From the NCBI GenBank assembly GCA_016845175.1, contig JAERTD010000011.1:1-64000 (forward strand): a DNA stretch of 64,000 nt, written 5' to 3'. Position numbers and translations under genes: made by a program. The notes under the pieces were generated by a model, which saw only the letters and a list, made by a program, of their open reading frames with translations, was not told where the DNA came from and made no database searches. Of this stretch, positions 35,622 through 44,886 are shown in pieces. Numbering within the stretch: the first letter of the stretch is position 1; every line of letters starts with the position of its first letter. Source of the stretch: Bacteroidota bacterium. Its GTDB lineage: Bacteria > Bacteroidota > Bacteroidia > Bacteroidales > F082.

Positions 35622-37619
35622 CTAGTGCTGGACCACCAGTTTTTGAACACTGGTCATGCCATTAGCCTGAAGGCTATATAAATATATGCCATTCTCAAGT
35701 GTACTGGTTTCCAATTCAAGTTTTTGGGAACCAGATATTAGCTGACCTTCATAAAGTACCTCCAGACGCTTTCCGGTAAGGTCAAATAACTCAAGTTTAA
35801 CCTGCCCGTTTTCTGGTAGGTGATAAATAATAGTAGTTTTATTGGTAGCAGGATTAGGAATATTTCTTAAAAATATTCCCATGGGTTTTTCATCTTTTGC
35901 CTCATCAGAAATGATTAAACTGGCTTGTTTGAGGACGATTTCATTATCAAAATCAAAACCCAAGTACATGGGCTCTTTATCAAAATCAAAAACAAAGGAT
36001 TCCTCATTTACCATATTCCTGAATCGAATGGTAGTATCGGTCAAATCTTTAAATACTACATAGATATTCAATTCCATGGGGAAGAAAGGAGCATTTTCCT
36101 GCACCTGTTTTGTCAGGAAATGGGCTTGCCAATGACCACTGCCCAAATCGGTAAAGTAATACTCATTTTCATAGACCGGATGGTTGGCCTGCTCTACCCA
36201 TGATTCAAAATACCAGTGCATATCTTCACCTACCGACTCGCTCATCTTGTCGATGAAATCCTCAGTGACCGCAGACTGATGCATGAAATTAATCGAATCA
36301 TTGGCATATTCATACACGGCTTTAAAGAATAAACTGTCACCCACGATATATCTGAACTGATGCAGTATACAGGCAGACTTGGCATAGGTGATGGCATAGT
36401 TAAACAGGATATTTTTGTTTGGTGTATTCACTGCCCAATCCGGATTGTAAATGGGCCAGCCAGGATTTCCTGCCAGATAACTGTTCGCCTCATTTTGAAT
36501 ATTCGCTTTGTAAGCAAGATAGCCTCCACCAGCTTCATCCCAATGGGCTTCCGACCAAGTGGCAAATCCTTCGTTGAGCCATAGATCTGCCCAGGTACCA
36601 GGACTGATCATATCGCCAAACCATTGATGGGCAAATTCATGTGCCAGCAGACTTTCGTACCAGCAGGCAGTACATAAACTGGTCAGGGTTTGATTTTCCA
36701 TGCCTCCCCAGGTAAATTCATTATTTAAACTGGCAAAGCCATTCTTTTCGAAAGGATATTCACCAAAGCTTTCCGAAAAATGGTCTGCCATACCCATGAC
36801 CTGCTCTTTGGTGAGTGCTGAAGGTTGTGTTTGGTGCCAATAATATCTGAAAGGGATTAAAGCGCCATCGGAAGGTCTTTCCCAGTAATCAATGTCCAGA
36901 TTATAATTGCTTTTTGCCGTCATGACCATAATATACGTTGCAATGGGATTCTCACTGAGCCAGTGATAGGTTAGGGTGTCTGCATTCATTACTGAGTCAA
37001 CCAAAACACCATTGGAGCCAAACAAAACGTTGGACGGGACTTTGGCATATATTTCCAGAGCAGCCTTGTCACTTGGCTTGTCATAACAGGGAAACCACCT
37101 GCGGGCTCCTTCAGGCTCGCAATCGGTGAAGACGAATCCATTGGATACGTAGAATGCACCATCATCCACATTCAGATGAGTATAATTGATGCTCACATCT
37201 ACCATTTCTCCCGGGTTGTAGGTTTGATCAAGCTGGATAAAAAGGGTATCGTTGTTTTGTACAAAGCTCTGGGCCGCCAGTCCAACATCCTGCACATTTA
37301 TGGAAGCAGTTGCAGCGTGAAGCTCAATACTATTTAAAGCTGAATCTACGCGAAAATTCACTATTACCTCAGCTGTGAAATCATGTGGGTAGGGGCTGCT
37401 AAAGTTCTTGTGCAAGTCAATATCTATGGTGTATTTTTGTACGTCATAGGTATGCTCAGGTGTGTTGGGACCCATAATCTGCCGGTCAAATTGATGGCTA
37501 TGATGGTTCTTCATTGAGCAATACCATGCGCCGTTTTTTTCATGTTCTTGTGCCAATAGGTTGCTGATCAACAACAATAAGCTGCACAGTAAAATTGAAA
37601 TGGTAGCGATTTTTTTCAT
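35622..37619 (-). CDS. Secreted M1-family metallopeptidase with T9SS sorting domain
   Basis: 665 residues. A signal peptide (residues 1-23, ending LLAQ) precedes the M1 aminopeptidase core: the N-terminal beta domain (about 55-240), the exopeptidase motif GGMEN (305-309), the zinc site HEFAH (327-331) and the second zinc ligand in LNEGFATW (Glu350). All catalytic residues are present, unlike the M1-like part of the ABC permease fusion in this window. After a short C-terminal domain comes a T9SS type A sorting domain (about 585-665) with LELFDLTGKRL. Predicted to cleave N-terminal residues from extracellular peptides at the cell surface. Confidence 0.93.
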   Translation of the reverse strand: MKKIATISILLCSLLLLISNLLAQEHEKNGAWYCSMKNHHSHQFDRQIMGPNTPEHTYDVQKYTIDIDLHKNFSSPYPHDFTAEVIVNFRVDSALNSIELHAATASINVQDVGLAAQSFVQNNDTLFIQLDQTYNPGEMVDVSINYTHLNVDDGAFYVSNGFVFTDCEPEGARRWFPCYDKPSDKAALEIYAKVPSNVLFGSNGVLVDSVMNADTLTYHWLSENPIATYIMVMTAKSNYNLDIDYWERPSDGALIPFRYYWHQTQPSALTKEQVMGMADHFSESFGEYPFEKNGFASLNNEFTWGGMENQTLTSLCTACWYESLLAHEFAHQWFGDMISPGTWADLWLNEGFATWSEAHWDEAGGGYLAYKANIQNEANSYLAGNPGWPIYNPDWAVNTPNKNILFNYAITYAKSACILHQFRYIVGDSLFFKAVYEYANDSINFMHQSAVTEDFIDKMSESVGEDMHWYFESWVEQANHPVYENEYYFTDLGSGHWQAHFLTKQVQENAPFFPMELNIYVVFKDLTDTTIRFRNMVNEESFVFDFDKEPMYLGFDFDNEIVLKQASLIISDEAKDEKPMGIFLRNIPNPATNKTTIIYHLPENGQVKLELFDLTGKRLEVLYEGQLISGSQKLELETSTLENGIYLYSLQANGMTSVQKLVVQH

Positions 37620-37635
37620 GAGGGCTATGTTTTCG

Positions 37636-37643
37636 TAACTTTG
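37636..37643 (+). promoter_or_regulatory. -7 element of the binding-protein gene
   Basis: TAACTTTG fits TAnnTTTG in the 52-base divergent gap. It places the start near 37650, consistent with the unusual TTG initiation codon at 37672. Confidence 0.4.
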
Positions 37644-37671
37644 ACTAAAAATACATATAATACCATCATAA

Positions 37672-39333
37672 TTGAAGAAAATTAAGCTGAAGAAATCATC
37701 AATTTATCCACTCTTTCTTTTGTTGATACTGGGTTCTTGTTTTCACGATGATTCACAGTATGCTGACAAAAACATTTTCAGGTATAATGAAGCAGCTAAT
37801 ATTGTCACGCTTGATCCTGCTTTTGCCAGAGATCAGGCACATTTATGGGTCTGCAATCAACTATATAACGGCTTGGTGCAGCTTGATGATGAGCTTAAGG
37901 TTATTCCAGCCATTGCAAAATCATGGCAAATATCAGAAGATGGCTTAGAATATACTTTTACCTTAAGAGATGATGTGTATTTTCATGATGATGAATCATT
38001 TAATGGTCATAAACGGAAGGTGATCGCCGATGATTTTGTTTATAGTTTCAAGCGCTTGTTGGATCCTGCCACTGCCTCACCAGGTGTTTGGGTTTTTAAT
38101 GCCATTAAATCCGATTCAAATTATCAAGCCATTAGAGCCTTATCGGATACGGTTTTGATGATAAGTCTGAATAAACCTTTTCCTCCTTTTTTAAGTATTC
38201 TTAGTATGCAATACTGCTCAGTTATTCCATTTGAGGCTGTTCATTATTACGGACAAGAATGGAGAAAACATCCTGTGGGTACCGGGCCATTTAAAATTGT
38301 GAACTGGGAAGAAAATATCAAACTTGTCCTGCGTAGAAATGATCATTATTTTGAGAAAGATAACTCCCTGTCCTTGCCCTATTTAGATGGTGTTGCTATT
38401 TCGTTTACTGCTGATAAAATGACGGCTTTCATGGAATTCGTTCAGGGTAAACTCGATTTCATTTCTGGTATTGATGCGTCATACAAAGATGAAATTCTCA
38501 GTAAGGATGGCCAACTCAGGAGTAAATACAAGGACAAATTCGTCTTGAGTAAACTTCCTTATCTTAATACCGAGTATCTGGGAATACTGGTGGATACTAG
38601 TAATCCTCAGGAAATTAAGAGCCCATTAAAAATCAAAAAAATCCGTCAGGCCATCAATATGGGTTTTGATCGGAATAAAATGATCCATTATTTGAGAAAC
38701 AATATTGGTGTGCCCGGTGAAAAGGGGATCATACCCATGGGACTTCCTTCGTTTAATACGGAAGCTTCCTATGGTTACACATATAATCCCATAAAGGCCA
38801 GAGAACTTATTGAAGAAGCCGGTTTTGGAGCATCCAATCCAGTACCAGCCATAAGTCTTGTGACCACTGCTGAGTATCTCGACCTTTGTAAGTTCGTACA
38901 GGCGCAGCTGCTCCTCATAGGTCTTGACCTGGAAATAGAAGTAGTGCCTCCGGCAGCAGCCATAGAAATGCGCGCGCTGTCGAAAGTAAACTTCTTCCGA
39001 GCATCATGGATAGCCGACTATCCTGATGAAGAAAACTATTTGTCACTTTTTTATAGTGAAAATTTCTCACCAGACGGGCCAAATTATACACATTTTTCCC
39101 ATGAGACATTTGATCATTATTATGAAAAGGCATTGCTGGAAGAAGACCCTGTAATACGCCGTGGTATGTATGCCTCCCTGGACAGTATTGTAATGGAGGA
39201 GTCTCCTGTGGTTATTTTATACTATGATCAGGTACTTCGTTTTAAACAGAAATATGTAAAAGGTTTGGGCAACAACGCCATTAACTTACTCAACCTTAAA
39301 CGGGTTCGCTTTGAAAAAGAAGGCTTGAATTAG
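37672..39333 (+). CDS. Peptide/nickel-type ABC substrate-binding lipoprotein
   Basis: 553 residues of the SBP_bac_5 family that capture oligopeptides or similar ligands for an ABC importer. No in-frame ATG precedes the lipoprotein signal, so initiation is at the TTG, giving MKKIKLKKSS. The lipobox GSC is at about residue 23. Typical features are ANIVTLDPAFARD near the start, GTGPFKIVNWEE (about 203-214) and the C-terminal YYDQVLRFKQKYVKGL. No permease genes are adjacent, so the importer must lie elsewhere or be shared. Overlaps the convergent downstream gene by 4 bases. Confidence 0.9.
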   Translation: MKKIKLKKSSIYPLFLLLILGSCFHDDSQYADKNIFRYNEAANIVTLDPAFARDQAHLWVCNQLYNGLVQLDDELKVIPAIAKSWQISEDGLEYTFTLRDDVYFHDDESFNGHKRKVIADDFVYSFKRLLDPATASPGVWVFNAIKSDSNYQAIRALSDTVLMISLNKPFPPFLSILSMQYCSVIPFEAVHYYGQEWRKHPVGTGPFKIVNWEENIKLVLRRNDHYFEKDNSLSLPYLDGVAISFTADKMTAFMEFVQGKLDFISGIDASYKDEILSKDGQLRSKYKDKFVLSKLPYLNTEYLGILVDTSNPQEIKSPLKIKKIRQAINMGFDRNKMIHYLRNNIGVPGEKGIIPMGLPSFNTEASYGYTYNPIKARELIEEAGFGASNPVPAISLVTTAEYLDLCKFVQAQLLLIGLDLEIEVVPPAAAIEMRALSKVNFFRASWIADYPDEENYLSLFYSENFSPDGPNYTHFSHETFDHYYEKALLEEDPVIRRGMYASLDSIVMEESPVVILYYDQVLRFKQKYVKGLGNNAINLLNLKRVRFEKEGLN

Positions 39334-41474
39334 ATTTTAATAAGCTTGTAGGTAAAGGTTCCTTCCACTGATTTCAGGCGCAGATAGTACATTCCTTTTT
39401 GCCAGTGATTAGTGGTGATGGTCAAATGATCTTCAGTTATTGCCTTAACTTCTGATAGGAGTACACCATTGACATTGTATATTTCAAGACTGGTCTGGGT
39501 TTGACTTTGTAGTTCAATGTGGATCTTGTCAGTAAATGGGTTAGGATAAACCGACAAAACTTCAAAAAGAGCCTCTTCTACATCAGACTCCAGCGTAGAG
39601 CCGCTAAGATAAACCTGAGTAGCAATTCCACAGCACTCGGTTTGATTGATCAGTGTTATTTTACCTTCAAAATAGCCATCAAATATGGGATTGAAACTTA
39701 TGGGGATTTTAGTTGCAGCATTAGCCTGAAGCGTGATGGGCAGGTTCTGTTCCAACTCAAATACATTTAGATTGATATGGCTTCCTGTAATTTGGATATC
39801 GTGACCATTAGGGTTAAAGAGTATCAATGAATCCAAATAAATGTTGCCAGGAACATTTTGTGTCCCAAAATCCAAAGTGTCTGTATGAGCTTCAAAGTAA
39901 GTGGTTTTCCATGGAAATTTAAATGACCGATAGGAATTGTTGATGATGGTAGTGTCATAGGTGATATTGGTGACCACGGATCCATCCGGGTTAAATTCTG
40001 TAGCTGATGCTGCTACACTATTGTAACCCCAGCCTAAAATGATTTGTCCATTTTGTGTTTCCTGCATATGTCCGGCAAAAAAACAGAGTATGGGAGGATT
40101 TGTTTCGTACTCAATGAGCAATTGAGCAGTCCAGTTAGTAGTGTCAATCAAGTATTTGACACCCCTGCTACTTAAGTGTTCGGTGGAAGCACTATTGTCG
40201 AAGATGCTGATGACACCTTCTTCAATTTCATGGGCCGAATGTTGATCGAAAAACCCATTCCTCGGATCATTGGAGAGGTTAAACATATTGTTATAACCAC
40301 CAAAGCGCCAAATGATATCACCAGTTTCCCGATTTATTTTCGTGACTTCATTCATATGCCGACTACTGATGAGAATATTTCCTGCATCATCCAGGGCTAC
40401 TGAATTTACATGACAAAAATTGACATTGTTGGCGCAAAAATCTACCTGAGTACTGTCTCCATCCATAATGTTGAAATGATCGAAGGTGCGCCATTGGAAT
40501 ATCACATTATCACTTTCGTCAAGCTCCTGAATCACATGGAAGCGAACGGTTGCGCTGGTTTGGCCACAGGATGTGTACTGGGACATATCGATGAGCATGA
40601 ATTCTAAACCAATGGTAAAATAATGCCCTGAAGGTAAGACTAGTATATCGTGAAAATCGGTAATAAACCCATTTCCACAGCTATAAGTTCTTTGAGGTAC
40701 ATAGGCGGAATCGTACTCAACGAAATGGCCGGCATCCACATCGAAATAAATAGGATACCCTTTGTTGTTTATCTTAAAATCAACTGATCGTCCCTCGGTT
40801 TTCCGATAAAACAAAGGGATATTGTCACGATCAAATATGCATTGATAATAAATGTCTCCAATACTCGCTCCTTCAAAATAATAATCGTCATCAGCTGCCT
40901 CACTTTGATTATTAATGAAGTAAGTAGGATAGTCAACAGGAAGTTGTATGCCCCTGGTCTGGCGGGGAGAGCCCTCAGAAATCACTGGATCAAAAGTAGG
41001 GTAGTCCCCAGACTGAGCTTGTTTGTAGTCTGTGAAAAAGAATTCGTTGGAATGCTTCTTTGTAGTGAATGTATAGGTAAATGCTCGGGTCTCACTACCT
41101 GTATTTAGTGGCAGGGCCGGCAGCTGCAGGTATATAATCGAATGGAGTGGTAGTTTGGTATGAGGTGTAAACAGCAGTGTTTTACCATCTTCTGCCAATA
41201 CTATCGTGCCCGGATAAACTACACCATTATCATCCCTCAGCCTGATTTGACTTTGGGTAGCAGTTGCATGAAAACAATCCTGATGTTTCAGGATAATATT
41301 GGTTTCCGGGTTGATTTCAGTAGCATTTGGAAAGGGGAACAAATAACTGAAGCCATGTTCTGGCGCTTGGTAAACTTGTGCATATGTCCCTTGGGGGATG
41401 ATAAATAATAGAATTACAATGAGCTTAAAACAGGCTATAGTAAGGATATATAAATGCGATCTTGTTTGATTCAT
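39330..41474 (-). CDS. Secreted arylsulfotransferase (ASST)-like protein with T9SS sorting domain
   Basis: 714 residues. A signal peptide of about 32 residues (ending GTYAQ), then an Ig-like N-terminal domain (about 45-140), then a beta-propeller of the arylsulfotransferase family with NFCHVNSVALDDAGNILI, EVTKINRETGDIIWRFGG, FFDQHSAHEIEEG and a further blade with GHMQETQNGQIILGWG. The His of HSAHE and of NFCHVNS fall where the family keeps conserved His residues. A choice-of-anchor-like Ig domain (about 555-630) and a T9SS domain (about 640-714, YPNPFTDKIHIEL) follow. Family members transfer sulfate between phenols; whether that holds for this secreted form is unknown. Confidence 0.88.
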   Translation of the reverse strand: MNQTRSHLYILTIACFKLIVILLFIIPQGTYAQVYQAPEHGFSYLFPFPNATEINPETNIILKHQDCFHATATQSQIRLRDDNGVVYPGTIVLAEDGKTLLFTPHTKLPLHSIIYLQLPALPLNTGSETRAFTYTFTTKKHSNEFFFTDYKQAQSGDYPTFDPVISEGSPRQTRGIQLPVDYPTYFINNQSEAADDDYYFEGASIGDIYYQCIFDRDNIPLFYRKTEGRSVDFKINNKGYPIYFDVDAGHFVEYDSAYVPQRTYSCGNGFITDFHDILVLPSGHYFTIGLEFMLIDMSQYTSCGQTSATVRFHVIQELDESDNVIFQWRTFDHFNIMDGDSTQVDFCANNVNFCHVNSVALDDAGNILISSRHMNEVTKINRETGDIIWRFGGYNNMFNLSNDPRNGFFDQHSAHEIEEGVISIFDNSASTEHLSSRGVKYLIDTTNWTAQLLIEYETNPPILCFFAGHMQETQNGQIILGWGYNSVAASATEFNPDGSVVTNITYDTTIINNSYRSFKFPWKTTYFEAHTDTLDFGTQNVPGNIYLDSLILFNPNGHDIQITGSHINLNVFELEQNLPITLQANAATKIPISFNPIFDGYFEGKITLINQTECCGIATQVYLSGSTLESDVEEALFEVLSVYPNPFTDKIHIELQSQTQTSLEIYNVNGVLLSEVKAITEDHLTITTNHWQKGMYYLRLKSVEGTFTYKLIKI

Positions 41475-41559
41475 TTTTTGATTTTTCTTGATAGGCTTTA
41501 TTTGACTCTGGTTATGGCTTTTTTCCTATACAAAACTAAAAAATTAATCCACTGAATAA

Positions 41560-41589
41560 TTGGGTGTTAACAGTATTTTTGTACTTTTG
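41560..41589 (+). promoter_or_regulatory. thrS-infC-rpmI-rplT operon promoter
   Basis: TTG at 41560-41562 and TACTTTTG at 41582-41589 with a 19-base spacer; a second -7-like TATTTTTG lies directly before it (41574-41581). The start near 41596 excludes the in-frame TTG at 41560. Confidence 0.65.
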
Positions 41590-41619
41590 CAGCCAATTTT
41601 TTTAGACGCGAACAGCATA

Positions 41620-43560
41620 ATGATACAGATAACTTTACCAGATAATACAGTCCGGGAATATCGAGAAGGCATTACCGCAATGGAGGTTGCCCAAGATATT
41701 AGCGCAGGATTAGCAAGAAACGTTTTGGCAGCACAAGTAGGTGATGAGGTATGGGATGCCAACAGACCCATTACGGAAGACGCTTCAATTCAACTGCTTA
41801 CCTGGCGTGACGAAAAGGGTAAAGCTGCCATGTGGCACTCTTCTGCACACCTTATGGCAGAAGCCATTGAGTTATTATATCCTGGTGTTAAATTTGGAAT
41901 CGGTCCTGATATTGCCGCTGGCTTTTATTACGATGTGGACTTTATGGATTATTCCATATCGGAAAAAGATTTTGATAAGATAGAGAAGAAGATTATTGAA
42001 TTGGCCAGAGAGAAACAGCAGTTTCTGCGTAAGGATGTTTCCAAAACAGATGCCCTTCAGTATTTTTCTGAGAAAGGTGATGAGTACAAGCTTGAGCTGA
42101 TTGAGGATTTGAATGATGGTGAAATTACCTTTTACGAGAGTGGTCATTTCACAGATTTGTGCCGTGGACCTCATATTCCCGACACCAGCACCATTAAAGC
42201 TGTGAAACTGCTCAAAGTTGCCGGTGCCTACTGGAGAGGTGATGAAAAGAGAAAGCAGTTAACCAGAATATACGGCATTACTTTTCCCAAGAAGAAAGAA
42301 CTTGATGAATATCTGGTTTTATTGGAAGAGGCAAAGAAACGCGACCACAGATTATTGGGAAGAGAATTGGAATTATTTACCTTTTCCCAACAAGTTGGAC
42401 AAGGATTGCCTCTTTGGTTACCCAAAGGAGCAGAACTTCGCGAGCGTTTGGAGAATTATTTGAAAGAGGTTCAAAGAGAGGCTGGCTACGAACCGGTGAT
42501 CACACCACATATTGGTAATGTAAACCTTTATAAAACTTCAGGGCACTATCAAAAATACGGTTCTGAATCTTTTCATCCCATTACTACACCAGTTGAGGGC
42601 GAAGAGTTTTTTCTGAAACCTATGAATTGTCCTCACCACTGTGAGATATTCAATGCCAAACCACATTCATACAAAGAATTGCCTCTGAGGCTGGCTGAAT
42701 TTGGAACAGTTTATCGTTATGAGCAGAGTGGTGAACTTCACGGCCTCACCAGGGTACGTGGATTTACCCAGGATGATGCGCATATTTTCTGTACTCCTGA
42801 TCAGATCAAAGATGAGTTCAATGGTGTCATTGATATTATTCAAAGGATATTTACAGCTTTGGATTTCAAAGATGTATTGATCCAGATCTCACTTCGCGAT
42901 CCTGATAACAAAGAAAAGTATATCGGTAGCGATGAAAATTGGGATAAAGCGGAAAAAGCCATTATTGAGGTGGCAGAAGAAAGAGGATTAAATGCCAAAA
43001 CTGAATACGGCGAAGCGGCATTTTATGGTCCCAAAATGGACTTTATGGTAAAAGATGCCATCGGCAGAAAATGGCAATTGGGAACCATACAGGTTGATTA
43101 TAACCTGCCGGAACGTTTTGACCTGACTTATATTGGAACAGATAATGAGAAGCACAGACCAGTAATGATTCACAGAGCTCCTTTTGGTTCTATGGAACGA
43201 TTTGTGGCTGTGTTGATTGAACATTGTGGTGGTAATTTCCCGCTTTGGCTGACACCAACACAGGCTATCGTACTGCCAATCAGTGAAAAATATCAGAATT
43301 ATGCGGAAAAAGTTTTACAATTGCTAAAAAAACACGAAATTCGCGGCCTGATAGATGACCGTAGTGAGAAGACCGGCAGAAAGATTCGTGATGCCGAATT
43401 GAAAAAAATCCCATTTATGTTGATAGTAGGGGAGAAGGAAGAAGCTGAAGACAGCATATCTGTAAGGAAACATGGTCATGGCGATATGGGTACTTTTAGT
43501 ATACCTGATTTCGCAAACTTGATAAATGAAGAAGTTGATCAAATGATCAATAAGAAATAA
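41620..43560 (+). CDS. thrS: Threonine-tRNA ligase
   Basis: Charges tRNA-Thr. 646 residues from the ATG at 41620, placed after the promoter. Order of domains: TGS (about 1-60), second additional/editing domain (about 60-240), class II catalytic core and anticodon-binding domain (about 545-646). The zinc-binding residues are visible as MNCPHH, DDAHIF and [14 protein letters not shown], and motif 2 as [17 protein letters not shown]. First gene of a conserved operon with infC, rpmI and rplT. Confidence 0.98.
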   Translation: MIQITLPDNTVREYREGITAMEVAQDISAGLARNVLAAQVGDEVWDANRPITEDASIQLLTWRDEKGKAAMWHSSAHLMAEAIELLYPGVKFGIGPDIAAGFYYDVDFMDYSISEKDFDKIEKKIIELAREKQQFLRKDVSKTDALQYFSEKGDEYKLELIEDLNDGEITFYESGHFTDLCRGPHIPDTSTIKAVKLLKVAGAYWRGDEKRKQLTRIYGITFPKKKELDEYLVLLEEAKKRDHRLLGRELELFTFSQQVGQGLPLWLPKGAELRERLENYLKEVQREAGYEPVITPHIGNVNLYKTSGHYQKYGSESFHPITTPVEGEEFFLKPMNCPHHCEIFNAKPHSYKELPLRLAEFGTVYRYEQSGELHGLTRVRGFTQDDAHIFCTPDQIKDEFNGVIDIIQRIFTALDFKDVLIQISLRDPDNKEKYIGSDENWDKAEKAIIEVAEERGLNAKTEYGEAAFYGPKMDFMVKDAIGRKWQLGTIQVDYNLPERFDLTYIGTDNEKHRPVMIHRAPFGSMERFVAVLIEHCGGNFPLWLTPTQAIVLPISEKYQNYAEKVLQLLKKHEIRGLIDDRSEKTGRKIRDAELKKIPFMLIVGEKEEAEDSISVRKHGHGDMGTFSIPDFANLINEEVDQMINKK

Positions 43561-43579
43561 ATAAAAGTGTCACTAATAT

Positions 43580-43585
43580 AGGAGG
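43580..43585 (+). promoter_or_regulatory. Strong Shine-Dalgarno of infC
   Basis: AGGAGG, a full anti-16S match, lies 8 bases before the ATA start. Bacteroidota genes usually lack such sites, so this one helps to fix the rare start codon. Confidence 0.8.
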
Positions 43586-43593
43586 ACAAAACT

Positions 43594-44145
43594 ATAGCAC
43601 AGTTTAGAGGCAGAAGGCAAAGAACGCCATACCGCAAAAAAGAAGATCCGCATCGGATCAATGAAAAAATCACCGTTCCTGTAGTAAGGGTTGTTGGTGA
43701 AAACATCGAATCTGGTATCTATCAGACCCGGGAAGCCTTGGCCATGGCCGATGAGCAGAATCTGGATCTGGTTGAAATTTCACCTTCAGCTAACCCACCT
43801 GTTTGTAAAATAATAGACTACAAGAAGTTTCTCTTCGAACAGAAGAAGAAACAGAAAGAAATCAAGGCAAAAACAGCCAAGGTGGTGGTAAAAGAAATCA
43901 GGTTAGGACCCAACACCGACGACCATGATTTTGATTTTAAATTGAAACACGCTATCAAGTTTCTCCAGGATGGTGCAAAAGTTAAGGTAGACGTCTTTTT
44001 TAAAGGCCGCTCTATCATTTATAAAGAAAAAGGAGAGTATATGTTGCTTCGCTTCGCTCAGGAACTGGAAGAGTATGGCAAAGTGGAACGTATGCCTAAA
44101 TTAGAAGGAAAGCGAATGATTATGATCATCGCCCCTAAAAAGTAA
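43594..44145 (+). CDS. infC: Translation initiation factor IF-3, ATA start
   Basis: Binds the 30S subunit and rejects non-cognate start codons. 183 residues when read from ATA at 43594, giving an N-terminus (initiator)[15 protein letters not shown] followed by [16 protein letters not shown]. Domains: N-terminal alpha-beta with [19 protein letters not shown], the lysine-rich linker helix, and the C-terminal domain with [18 protein letters not shown]. No ATG, GTG or TTG occurs in frame until TTG at 43738, which would cut off the conserved N-terminal domain. Atypical infC starts are known to allow IF-3 to repress its own synthesis. Confidence 0.95.
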   Translation: MAQFRGRRQRTPYRKKEDPHRINEKITVPVVRVVGENIESGIYQTREALAMADEQNLDLVEISPSANPPVCKIIDYKKFLFEQKKKQKEIKAKTAKVVVKEIRLGPNTDDHDFDFKLKHAIKFLQDGAKVKVDVFFKGRSIIYKEKGEYMLLRFAQELEEYGKVERMPKLEGKRMIMIIAPKK

Positions 44146-44193
44146 ATTCTATTTTAATAGAAGGAGTAATCATTAATAATTAAATTTTTTGTA

Positions 44194-44388
44194 ATGCCAA
44201 AAATGAAGACGAAGTCTAGTGCAAAGAAGAGATTCACATTCACTGGCTCCGGTAAAATCAAGAGGAAGCATGCTTACAAAAGTCACATTTTGACCAAAAA
44301 GTCAAAAAAACGCAAACGTAACTTAACTTACTTTGCTGTGATCGACAAAGCAGATGAGAAAACCATCAGAAGCTTGCTTCGCAGTTAA
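44194..44388 (+). CDS. rpmI: 50S ribosomal protein L35
   Basis: 64 residues, basic, with the family N-terminus [13 protein letters not shown] and the central [19 protein letters not shown]. Third gene of the translation operon, 48 bases after infC. Confidence 0.98.
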   Translation: MPKMKTKSSAKKRFTFTGSGKIKRKHAYKSHILTKKSKKRKRNLTYFAVIDKADEKTIRSLLRS

Positions 44389-44410
44389 TTAACACAATGT
44401 TTAACTTTTG

Positions 44411-44452
44411 TTATAGCTCATAAAGTTTTTCGCCTTTGCGAAAGCGCTATAA
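44411..44452 (+). ncRNA. Nested hairpin in the rpmI-rplT spacer, candidate regulatory RNA
   Basis: Outer stem TTATAGC (44411-44417) with GCTATAA (44446-44452) encloses an inner stem TTTCGC/GCGAAA with a short loop. It occupies the 82-base gap before rplT, where L20-dependent control is known in other bacteria. No T run follows, so it is not a terminator. Confidence 0.35.
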
Positions 44453-44470
44453 TGAAGAAAAAAAATTACA

Positions 44471-44815
44471 ATGCCAAGATCAGTTAACGCAGTTGCCTCT
44501 AAGGCAAAAAGAAAAAAGATCATGAAGGAGACCAAAGGACAATTTGGTCGCCGGAAAAATGTTTGGACGGTCGCGAAAAACGCATACGAAAAAGGCCAGG
44601 TATATGCCTACCGTGACAGACGCGCTAAAAAACGCAACTTCAGGGCTCTATGGATTCAGCGTATCAATGCTGCTGCCCGTTTACACGACATGTCATATTC
44701 CGTATTTATGGGGAAATTACATGCCAAGAATATCGAGATCAGCCGTAAAGTTTTAGCCGACCTCGCTATGAACAACCCTGAAGCTTTTAAAGCTATTGTG
44801 GATGCTGTGAAGTAA
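44471..44815 (+). CDS. rplT: 50S ribosomal protein L20
   Basis: 114 residues binding 23S rRNA early in 50S assembly. The N-terminus is [19 protein letters not shown], with the conserved [18 protein letters not shown] and [18 protein letters not shown]. Last gene of the operon, ended by a terminator. Confidence 0.98.
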   Translation: MPRSVNAVASKAKRKKIMKETKGQFGRRKNVWTVAKNAYEKGQVYAYRDRRAKKRNFRALWIQRINAAARLHDMSYSVFMGKLHAKNIEISRKVLADLAMNNPEAFKAIVDAVK

Positions 44816-44838
44816 ATACTTTATATAGCATAAAAAAA

Positions 44839-44868
44839 AGCCTTGTTTCTCGAAGCAAGGCTTTTTTT
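44839..44868 (+). terminator. Terminator of the thrS-rplT operon
   Basis: AAGCCTTG pairs with CAAGGCTT around a 9-base loop and is followed by a T run, 23 bases after the rplT stop. The preceding A run means it could also serve the convergent minus-strand operon. Confidence 0.9.
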
Positions 44869-44886
44869 ATTGGGGTAAACTGCAAA

